64,000 nucleotides of DNA. It comes from Symbiodinium kawagutii. Lineage: Eukaryota; Sar; Dinophyceae; Suessiales; Symbiodiniaceae. Below the pieces are notes generated by a model that ran no database searches, had not been told where the DNA came from, and saw nothing but the letters and a program-made list of their open reading frames with translations. The DNA is taken from positions 867,757 to 931,756 of the forward strand of contig VSDK01011118.1 of NCBI GenBank assembly GCA_009767595.1. Direction: 5' to 3'. Below are positions 24,401 through 36,400 of this stretch, in pieces; the stretch's first letter is position 1, and each line of letters opens with the position of its first letter. The position numbers and the translations under genes are program-made.

Positions 24401-27400
24401 ACGGCGCAAGACAACATTTTTCACTTGTGAGGTTCATCCACGGAGCTACCAGGAGGAGTATTCCAATTCTGGCTACTTGGATCGGGGCTTTGCGTCTTAT
24501 CAAAACAACGGAGCAACCCACGGAGGCAAGCATGCTTTGTGCTGAACACTTTAACTTTAACCCTCAATCCGATATTATAGCTTATTTGATTAGATTATGA
24601 TTAGATTAATCGATGCGCAATGGTTGTCACTTATCGACTTATCCCATTCATATTACATATTCATGTTCTTTTTCAAATTCAAAAACTCAATCATCTATCC
24701 ATTTCATATTCAGTTCATGTCATATTCAAATCGTATTGATATGATATTGATATCATTTCGTGTTGATACAATGTTCAATGTTATATCATATTTTTCAAAT
24801 CATGTTAGTATAGTATCATATCACGGGATCACAGTGTCACAGTCACATACTATGTAACATCATATTGTATCAAATTCAAATCATGGTCGTATTTGATTCA
24901 TAGTCGGATTATTTTTGCGCAGTTGCTTTCTCTTTGTTGCCAGGGCCTGCACAGAAACTTGGCCCAGATCCTTGCGAAGGCTCCGAACTGCAGCGCCGCT
25001 TATTTGAGCACCGAATCGAGGATGCCGGCGTTCGAATCATTGCTGCAAAGCCCTTTGGAACTGGCAGCTTTTGCAAACAAGCATCAGGACATCCAGTCGA
25101 GCAAGATGTTGTCTCGGCATATTGCCACTCTCATTGGGGGCGAGACCTGCAGACCTACTCGGGTTTTTACTCCCGCAGAAATGACCGAGTTGCTCTATCA
25201 CTCGCATTTCAAATACAAGAGAGGGAAGGAGACAAACGCTGCATTACCTGGAAGCCGGGCTACCATTTTACGTCAGAACAAGCCCCTTGCCTTGCCTTGC
25301 TTACCTTTTACTTCATATTGTGCTTTCCAGACTTCAGGTTGGGGCCCAGTTAGTGCCACCACCACCACCACTCCCAAATTTATGTTACACTTTGTAATTT
25401 CATGGGATATCGGATAATGTGGGATAAACGGATATTGGGTGAGTTTGTAGTTTGTTGTTCCTTTCTCATGTGTTTTCAACTTCCAACTTCGGACATGTGA
25501 CATATGACATATGACATATGTTCCGTTTGTAGTGAGCTCTACTAGCTGAGGCAGTCTTTGACAGACCAAAGGAGGCGTGAGCTGCCAGTCATGGTGAAAC
25601 TGCTCTTGGATCACTTCCGGAAAGTGTGCCAGCCGGGCATATTTTATTCTTTGCCAGCCAAATGCTTTGAAGAGCTGAAATGTGAGGAGGTTTCCGACCT
25701 GCTGGAATTAGAGGCGCCGTCGCAGGCATGGGGGACATTGGTCACTATGTCAGTATGCCGATTTGTTTTTCAATAACCTTTGACACTGAACTTCACCGGT
25801 CAGATTCAGCTCAGGTTCCGTCACCATCGCCCACTTAAAAAGAAATGATGCTGCTTCCACTAATGAAGTGATTAAATATCATTGATGATGATGATGATGA
25901 TGATGCCCACTAAATCTTTTACATGCTAAATGCTAACGATTGATGATGACAACTTGAACAAAATAGAAGGATACGGATACGGATACGGATACGGATACGG
26001 ATATCATGATGTGACTGAGGCTGGCCCAGTCACCATTCCGTGCCATCATCAAATCATATCAAATCCGTGCCTTAGCAGGCTCGCAAGAAGTTTTCCAAGA
26101 CCCAGAAAAACGCTATGGAGAAACCCGTTTTGCAATGGTCTTCTTTCGATGAACATGATGAACCGGCGCGCGGAAGCAGGGTGCCTCCATCGATCGACCA
26201 CAAGGGCAACGCCAATCGATCCAAAAGCAGTGGGCCCACTGACACCTCTGAAAGTGTTGATGGGTCGGCAAGTACTTTGCATGTCCAGACTGCTGCTCGG
26301 ATGAGAGTTTTCCGAGTGCCGCATGCCCACCCACATCGTCTCAAGAGGCCTCTTCATCACTCTGACGATCTTACCGGCTTACATTTTGCTTTGAGGACAT
26401 ATGATGTGACTCATTGCAGCGACGCCAGGACATCGGTTGAAGTTCAACGTTCAAAGGGAGCAGACATCTTGTGCGCAGAAATCTTTTCAAAAAAAGGTCT
26501 CAAGCCAGATGATTTGGTTCGAAAACTTCAACAATGGTCTGTGCAAAGCTCAATGCAGCTGGATCAAGGACCGACCAAAGTGATCCAAACGATGTCAATA
26601 TTCATATGCATGTTGATGGCTGATGGCATCAGTTGTGCTATGTCATTTGGTTCAGGGATTTAACAAATGCGGATGCAGGTCTGTGTGGTAATACCAGGTT
26701 ACCGCATACAGTTGAAGTTGATTTAGTTAATTACTTTGGTTAAGTTAAGTGGGTTAGGGTAAGTTGTTGATGTGGATTTAAAATTCTAACCATCACTTTG
26801 GCCATCACTGCACTTAACTGACCTTGACTTAAGACTTATTCAACTCAACCGGTTTAGAAATTAAAACATTAATCAATTTAATCAATCAATTAATCATCAT
26901 CATCATCGTCAATCATCGTCATCATTAATCGTTAAACATTAATCATTAGTCGTTAATCATCAGATCATCACCGTCATCACCGTCATCACCAATCAATTTT
27001 TTGAGTTTCGAGTTGAGATGAGAAATTGAGTAATTTGGATTTGGAACATTCAGAATTCAGATGATGTATGTATTATGTTTTTGAAATTTGAAATTGTGAA
27101 ATTAGCAATTAGTATTTAGTAACTTAGTATTAAGTATCCCAAAAAAATGATTAATATCATTATCATTTGTCATTTGCGCCTTGCTTCAGCCACATGCCTT
27201 TGGCGGTCCAATCCCATCAGGAGCACTGAAGCACGTGCTTTCAAACGAATCTGACCGCCAGATGGTGCAAATGTTGCTGGATGCCCGTGCAGTCCCTGGA
27301 ACAAGTAACTATGTTGGTCCGGGTGAGTGCACGGTTGACGAGGTGGCATCATTGAAACAACTGGCAACAGCAGGATGGACGATTGAGAGTTCCTCTGGTT

Positions 27401-30400
27401 CTTGGCAGCTTTCTATGCAGTCCCTGAAGTCAATTACATTGCGCTTTTCCTTGACAGATCCTATAGATGTGTTTCGACGACGAGCTGGGATCCCCTTACA
27501 GGCTGCTACGATCTTTGAGCTGATATTGGAATTGAAGCACTCAGCCTGGCAACAACTGGCTATCCCACTGAAGGCACGTGATCGACGCGAAGTTGCTCCA
27601 TTTACAGGCAGTCGATGGGCATGGCATGTGTCAGTGTAAGCTTGGTCTCACTATGACTATGACCATCTATTGCCACATATATTGACATATATGACACGTG
27701 ACATATGACGTATTAGCTGCTTGTAATGTAAGGCTGGTAACTGGTAACTGGTATTCAAATTTGTTTTGCCAATTGGGTGCCCGGCCCGGCTGGTCATTTG
27801 ATAATTCAAGATAAGCAACCCGGGCCCAGACCCAGACTGTCATTAATCATCAATCTTAATAATTCTATCAACTGATAGAATTGCACTAAATCAAATTCAA
27901 CTTCAACTTCAAATAATCAAAATCATCATCAAAATTGATAATTGATATTGATATTAATTACTAATTACTGATTAAATTAAATGAATATTGAATATTGATT
28001 AAAAATAGCAGGCGTTTAAATTTAAATTCAATAATAACCATTAAACCATTTAATCAATTAATCATTAATCAAATGAACCCATACTCAAACTCAGCTTTAT
28101 TTTATTAAGACGTACAAAACTGTGATGATGATGAATGTCATTGGGATTGTTGTCTCTGAACTTTCAAACTCAGCTGCTCAGCTCAGCTCAGCATGTTTTC
28201 CAGTGTTGAACAAGATGACCATGGATTCATACAATGCATGGTCTCTCAGATTATCTATAGTTCAAGTTCAAGTCCAAGTCGTCCAAGTTCAAGTTCACGT
28301 GTTATATTGTAAACAGTGTACACCATATTATATACTAACAATAAATATATTAACGTATTCTTGAATATGATTATAGTATGATTATAGTTAGAGAGGTTTT
28401 AGATTACAAACTAAACTGGACTGGACTGGACTGGACTGGACTGGACTAAACATATTCATATACTTCACGTCTTAACAGCTACTGTAGCGGTTGAAAGCCG
28501 AAGTTTGGTTGAGTCAAGAGCTTACATCGACTTGCCATCCCCAAGCCTCCCCTAGCCATTACCATGACCATGATTCAAATTTTCCCCATTCAGTTCAGGT
28601 TCTCAGAAGAAGTTCTACGGATTTGGGGGCAGGTGGTACTTGCTATGTTTGGCCGCCTCTGCAGAAGTCTTTGAGCGAGGATGCAATGCAATTCATCACT
28701 TCCAGAATGAGAGCTACTACAAAGCTTTGCTTCATGCACCTCGTGAGAAGTAACGGGGCTGCACAATAACTGCAAGTTCTGTTGTTTCAACAAATCCAAT
28801 GAGCTGCTGCTGTTATGGCCCTTGATTTGTTTCCAAGTTGACATTGCAAATTGAGCATTGTGGGTATTCGTGCGTGTTGCAAGTTGCATGTTGCATTTGT
28901 CTATTCGGGATGTTTTGCTCTTCCACCACTGTGGTTAGAGTTAGAATTTGAATGTGAATATGAATGTTGAACAATTTGAATTTGAATAAGACTTATACTT
29001 ATATAAAAATTTGATTAATTTAAATTTGAACTATTTGAACTTGCTTGACCTAATTTTTATTAATGATAATTAATGACGACGACATCAATGACATGAAATT
29101 TATTTGAATGATTGAATCAAATTGAATAATTGATTAAAAAGTAACTCATTCCAGTCAACTCCAGTTCCATAATGCCATAATGTTGGACATTTTGTGTTTT
29201 GGGACCCCGGGATGAATTAAATGAATTGATGATGGACAGTGCGAACCTAGGCTGGGCGAGATCCTACCGGGGAAAAGCGCCGACTTCTACAAAAACGTTA
29301 CAGCAGCAGGTGGCATCGCAGGAAGCACCAAGAGAGAGAATCTGAAGTCTGTGACAGCTCATGGGGAAGAGGACATCGGCGCCGAAGAGCCAGCATGGTT
29401 CAGCCGAGCTCTTGACACTGCTCCAGAGGAAGGTGTGGTCCACAGTGCGGTTCGCAATGCAAGTTTTTGACTATTTTAAGAATTTAAGATTCTAGTATAC
29501 TTAGTATACTACCGTAGTTCATTACTGCCAGCAGATTTCGATCCAGATCTAGGCTGTAGATTTGCTCTTGCTTAGGGCTTAAGGATGTTGAGTTCGGTTG
29601 GGAAAGTTTGGAAGAAAATAGTTGGTATATATGTAAAGAGAAAGCCTTGAGATTTTGAACATCTGAAATGTAAGAGCCAAATTTCTCCAGACGATGTACG
29701 AGCATCTTCACAAATTATAGAAATAGTCTTCTACGATGCATCTAAGTAAGTACGGCGCATAGTACAGTAAAGTTGGCAGTTACAAGAAACAAAGACCTTG
29801 AATTTTGAATGTCAGGAAGTGACTGTGAAGACGGAGAAGAGGAATCTACAAAAGAGATCGATCCTGAAGTTGACGTCTTCAGCCCGACAGGTCATGAGGA
29901 TCCCATGGGCATGGAGGAGATCTCAGCAGACGCAGATGTGGACGTGGGCCCTGCTGAGCCAAGCGAAGATGCAAATGAGGCCGTGGACCCTCCTCCTGCT
30001 CCTCCTGCTCCTTCTGCTCCTTCGCGGTCGTATGTCGGAAGAAGTCGTCTGTTCCACGAGAAGTCGTTTGAGTTCGGGACCTTCACGATAAGGTTTCGTG
30101 ACGATCAATCCATTCTTTACCCTGATAGGGTACCTTCCTGGATGACAACCTGCCCACACCATGGTTGCAACAAGGCAATTCAGATCAACATGCCAACCGA
30201 AGAGACAGCCCTACGTCGTTTGCTTCAATGGTGTTTGGACGCGCCAAAATATCGGAGCAAGGAGGACAAGTGTTGTTGTCAAACAAATCAACCAACAAAC
30301 AAAATCAATTTAAAATTTAAAACTTTAAAGTTTAAAGATACAAACTTTAAACTTTAAACTTTAAACTAGTAATTAATTAATACAAACAGAACAAAATTTT

Positions 30401-33400
30401 AACCTTTAATAACATAACTAACCGCTTTAACTTTGACCTTCTCAAAAAGCAAACAGAACCAACGAGCCAGCGACTCTGACTATTGTTCTCAAAACTATTT
30501 GCTGAAGTAGTCGTAGTCTTAAGTCTAAGTTCACATTGTTAATTGTTTCAAGTTTCAAGTTCCAAATTTAGATTCAGATAGAGACAGGTTCAGGCGGTTT
30601 AGGTTCATGTTCAGCTTATCAGGTTATCAGCATTGTAATTGTAACCCATGGTCAATTGTCATGGTGGTTGGTCGGTCAGTCAATTTTTTCAATGTTTGTT
30701 CAAGAGTTCAACTGCTCCTCTGTTGTTTGCTCCAAATCTTATCACTTAGAACTTAGGGCTTTGAACATTGAATTTGTTCATGTTATTTTTATGAAGTAAA
30801 GTATAACTGTACCATGGTTAAGGCGTGCGGTGAGGTGGTTGTTGTTTTTTCAAGTATATTGAACAGTTTCACTTTTCACCGGTTCACCTTCACCTTTCAC
30901 CTTTTCCGTTGCTTGGCTGCTTGGCTACCTATTTCTTTCCAGGACCACATGCGAAGATCCAACATGCCAAGGGACACTCCTTTCCTGAAGTCCCTGGATG
31001 AGCTCAAGCGGCTCGCTCCTACCGCGCAAGCCAACATCCCTGAAGCCTTGGACCGCTTTGCGTAGATGGTGCTGCAGCAGTCCATGTATCCTACGTAGTG
31101 CTCCAGCAGTGCTGGCGTGTCCGAAAAAAGGCAACATCACAGACATCACAGATGGGAAAGAGGGAAGCAAGCAAATCAAACGTATTGTAGTAATCAGTTA
31201 ATCTACATATATCAAATCATGCAAGATCAATTATCATTGATGATTTCCTGCGCAAGGTCATGAGGCGGACGGACACCAGCTGATTTGACACTTGACAACT
31301 GGAGTCAGAGTCGGATCATTCAATCATTCAACTTACTTCAACCTAATCAAATTCACTTCAAATGTTCAATCATTGATTGTTGATTTTGAAGTTGAATTTG
31401 AACTTGAACTACCAAGCTGTCAAACTGTCAATCGTCATTAAATCACGTAACTACATTCTGTGGTATGATATATTATAATAACGATTCATGATGATCATGA
31501 TGGACATCATTTCATGCCATGACTCATGAGATGAAATGACTGACATGACATCGTGATTTCGTTCTCAAGACTGAAGACTCTCAATCGCCTCACTTCACCT
31601 CCTTTGTTTTTTTTTCTCCAGGTCGCAGCACGTTTGACCCGGTACAACCTGTGCCACCACTTGCTCGTGTTTGTTTGATTGCCATGTCTTCCATTCGTCG
31701 GCCCGATGTCCTGTGGCTGCAGAAGGGCGACCAGACTGGTTGGGTGAAAGTGAAAGTTCATTTTGGAGAAAAGAAGCCCATCCAGACCGAGGTGAGGAGG
31801 ACATTCTTCCTAGACGGACACGTGACCATGTGTGGCCTGTATCTTCCATTCTTACCTTCATGGGAACCAATAGGTCATGTGGACGCCATCCGCTTCTACC
31901 ACATTTGGCAGATGGCTTCGGCGGCTTCGGCGGCTTCGGTGCCATTTTTGCTGACAAGGCGCCATGACAGTCATGACAGTAGTCTTTTGGTGTCTTTTTT
32001 AGAACGTGCAGATGTGTTGCAAGTCAAAGTTACCTGCTTTCTGCTTGCCCATCATGGATAGCTACTTTTTTTGAAATTGATGAATTGATTGAATTTGAAT
32101 GGAATGTAATTAGCAATTGGCATTCCTCGGCCAAATAATTAGCAGACAGATATTAGCAGTCCTTACCGCGCTACGAGCCATCCGTCAGATGAAAACCAGC
32201 TGAGTGGAGGGCAGGGCTCCAGTGCAACGCTTTCAGTGCATGTTTTCAGTTCCAAGTAGGTGAGGTGAGGCGAGGTATACAAAAATTCATTTTTGTGCTG
32301 TGGTGCTGCGCTGGCAGTGCCAGTGCTAATGTTTTTGATGGTGCTGAACTCTGGTTGGTGTGTTGTTGTTTGGCATGGGCATTCTGCACACTACGCAAGA
32401 CACATGACACAAGACCATAACATTGGGCACCGCTGTCAAACCATGCCACGCCTGCACCTTGCACGCGCAGTCACACGGTGGATCATCTATTTTGGTGCCT
32501 GGCCTGATGCATGCTTGGCCCAAAGCAGGTGTTGCTGTTTTTCGACACTCAGAACACCACACAACACAAGCTGTCTTTGTTGCGCAACGTGATTCATGAT
32601 CTGAAGGGATTGCGACATGAGAGCCGGAAAGCCAATCTGTATTTTATCATTTTGTCAGACTCAGACTCAGACCGTATTCTATTTGCATATGACATAAGAC
32701 ATATGACATGAGACATAAGACAGACATAACAGTAATTAAAAATAGTTCATTATTATTTTATTTTTATTCACTTATTAAAGCCGTAAAGTTTAGCGGAAAA
32801 AATGAGAATTGATTAAGAATGGAAATGGTGAATGATTAATGATTCAAACATAAGTTTACTAGTTTACTTAGTTCACTTGCATAGCTTTGAATTGCAATAC
32901 TTTGAAACTATGAGCATTTGGAAAAACAATAAATTCAAGTGCCTAAGTGACTGCCTAAATACCTCTTGGATAATTTTGCAAAACTTGAACATTTCAGTCT
33001 CAACTCAATTTCAGTATTTTCCAAAACTCGAAACTGTGAAATCTGTGAAATTAGGAAAAACACAACACCAAACGTGATGGAGATTGTGAGCGAAACCATG
33101 GCGGTGTTTTACAACAAAATATTTTTTTAACATTGGAGATGGTACACAAATGATAGTTCTGAATTCTGCAAAACTATTGAGAAGTTTTGAAGACATCTCT
33201 AAAAGCCGGGACATTTTCGGGAAAAAAAATTTTTGGAGATGCAAACAAACTGCTGGAAAGTTTTGGAGACATTCTTGAGCATCTTAAGAAACACATCAGA
33301 AAACATAGAAATTTGGAGATGCAAAAAGTTTTGGTGAAATTCTCCAAAGCTACTAAACCATCGGAAAGTTTTGGAGAAACTCTCCAAAATTTTGAGCATC

Positions 33401-36400
33401 TTAGGGAAAAATAAGAAAACAAAAAAAAATTGGAGGTGCAAAAAAAACTTTGGAGAAAATCTCCAAAACTATTTGGAGTTTTGGAGAATTTCTCCAAAAC
33501 TCTGAGCTGTTCAGAACAAAATCAGAAAATATGAATTTTTGGAGATACAAAAAAGTTTTGGAGAAATTCTCCAAAACTATTGGGAGTTTTGGAGAATTTC
33601 TCCAAAACTCTGAGCTGTTCAGAACAAAATCAGAAAATATGAATTTTTGGAGATACAAAAAAGTTTTGGAGAAATTCTCCAAAACTATTGGGAGTTTTGG
33701 AGAATTTCTCCAAAACTCTGAGCTGTTCAGAACAAAATCAGAAAATATGAATTTTTGGAGATACAAAAAAGTTTTGGAGAAATTCTCCAAAACTATTGGG
33801 AGTTTTGGAGAATTTCTCCAAAACTCTGAGCAATTCGGAAAAAAATCAGAAAACATAAAATTTTGGAGATGCAAAAAAGTTTTGGAGAAATTCTCCAAAA
33901 CTATTGAGAGTTTTGGAGAATTTCTCCAAAACTCTGAGCAGTTCAGAAAAATATCAGAAAACATAAAATTTTGGAGACGCAAAAAAGTTTTGGAGAAATT
34001 CTCCAAAACTATTGGGAGTTTTGGAGAATTTCTCCAAAACTCTGAGCAATTCGGAAAAAAATCAGAAAACATAAAATTTTGGAGATGCAAAAAAGTTTTG
34101 GAGAAATTCTCCAAAACTCAGCAAAAAATCATCAAAAATAAGCGTTCCAAAGGTTTTTTTTTAGCTTAGAACGCTTATTTTTCATTGTTTTTTGGAGAGT
34201 TTTGGAGAATTTCTCCAAAACTTTTTTGCATCTCCAAAATTTCATATTTTCTGATTTTTTTTCTGAACAGCTCAGAGTTTTGGAGAAATTCTCCAAAACT
34301 CCAAATAGTTTTGGAGAATTTCCCCAAAACTTTTTTGCATCTCCAAAATTTCATATTTTCTGATTTTTTTCTGAACTGCTCAGAGTTTTGGAGAAATTCT
34401 CCAAAACTCCAAATAGTTTTGGAGAATTTCTCCAAAACTTTTTTGCATCTCCAAAATTTCATATTTTCTGATTTTTTTCTGAACTGCTCAGAGTTTTGGA
34501 GAAATTCTCCAAAACTATTTGGAGTTTTGGAGAATTTCTCCAAAACTCTGAGCAGTTCAGAAAAAAATCAGAAAACATAAAATTTTGGAGATGCAAAAAA
34601 GTTTTGGAGAAATTCTCCAAAACTATTTGGAGTTTTGGAGAATTTCTCCAAAACTCTGAGCCACTCGGAAAAAATCAGAAAACATAAAATTTTGGAGATG
34701 CAAAAAAGTTTTGGAGAAATTCTCCAAAACTATTTGGAGTTTTGGAGAATTTCTCCAAAACTCTGAGCAGTTCAGAAAAAAATCAGAAAGCATAAAATTT
34801 TGGAGACGCAAAAAAGTTTTGGAGAAATTCTCCAAAACTATTTGGAGTTTTGGAGAATTTCTCCAAAACTTTTTTGCATCTCCAAAATTTTATGTTTTCT
34901 GATTTTTTTCCGAGCTGCTCAGAGTTTTGGAGAAATTCTCCAAAACTCCCAATAGTTTTGGAGAATTTCTCCAAAACTTTTTTGCATCTCCAGAATTTTA
35001 TGTTTTCTGATTTTTTTCCGAGCTGCTCAGAGTTTTGGAGAAATTCTCCAAAACTCCCAATAGTTTTGGAGAATTTCTCCAAAACTTTTTTGTGTCTCCT
35101 CAAAAAGGTCTTGTTTCTGAAAGGTTGAGAGTTTTGGAGAATACTTGAAAACTGTCCAATAGTTTTGGAGAATTGTCGATCATTTGTTTGCAGTTAAACT
35201 TACAAAGCAGTTTTGTTTTTTCTCACAATTTTGGAATTGAATAATTGAATATACAATCATACAATCCACAATCAATCCCTTTCAGCCATGTCATCCATGT
35301 CACCAACTTTTTGTCGCATTCGCTGGCCATGGATTCTGCGACGATTATCCGCATCAGCAACCTTCTCCTGGAGATTGTTGGCATTCTGCGGGCCGTTCAA
35401 GACCAGATAGAGAACGCAAACCGGAATGAAGTGGCTGGAAGCGAGGCGGAGCTTNNNNNNNNNNAACCGGGAATGAGGTGGCGGCGGGGGAGCCGTAGCT
35501 TGGCACTCATTGTGTGGGCTGGGTGGTGGTTGGGGTAATAGATTGCAGAGTTTGCAATTTGCTAAATTTTAATTTTCAAAATCAAAAACCCTAAACCCTA
35601 AACTAGTCAATCAATCTAAAACAATAAAGCATAATTTTCAATCCAAAACCCTAAACCCTAAACTAGTCAATCAATCTAAAACAATAAAGCATAATTTTCA
35701 ATCCAAAACCCTAAACCCTAAACTAGTCAATCAATCAAAAACAAAAGAGCATAAGTTTCAATCCAAAACCCTAAACCCTAAACTAGTCAATCAATCTAAA
35801 GCATTAAACAAACCATAATTGTCAATCTGAAACCCTAAACCCTAAACTAGTCAATCAATCTACAGCTGCATTGCGCCACAATTGTCAATCCAAAACTAAA
35901 ACCCTAAATCTAAACTAGTCAATCAATCTTAAGCGTTGAACTGTTAGCTGTTGACTAACAAACTAATTGAATTATTTAATTAAACTAATTAAACTAATTC
36001 TTTTGTAATTGTCAATCCAAACCCCTAGCTCTAAACGACTTAACCCACAGTTTAGGTCCGGTATGGTATGGATGCGAATTTATGATGTAATTGAATTGTA
36101 TGCAACATTGTAACATCATTGTGAATTGTTATTTTGTGATATTTTGTGATCATTGATGACATGATGATCGCATTTATTCATTATGACTACTTGTGGAACT
36201 TGTGACTTGTGGTCCTTGTCACTTGTCACCTTTCGCTTCTTTTTGAGAAGAATTTATGTATGGAATTTCCCATTGTGGAATTATGGAATAATGGATTATG
36301 GAATACTGATATGCAACCTAGTCGGCGGCACACCGTGTGTTACACTGTTACACCTAGGAATGATGATGCTCCAGCTGCTCCAGCTGCTTCGGCTTTGGTT

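Noticed and set aside
33401..34169. Open frames of 237-239 codons on both strands (FSKTIGSFGEFLQNSE repeats)
   Set aside because: They are a by-product of a 108-bp repeat that is a multiple of three without stops. Both strands are equally open and the unit is palindromic, so this is satellite, not a repeat protein.
33157..35175. CRISPR-like array of repeats
   Set aside because: Units are contiguous palindromic tandem repeats without unique spacers, in a eukaryotic genome.
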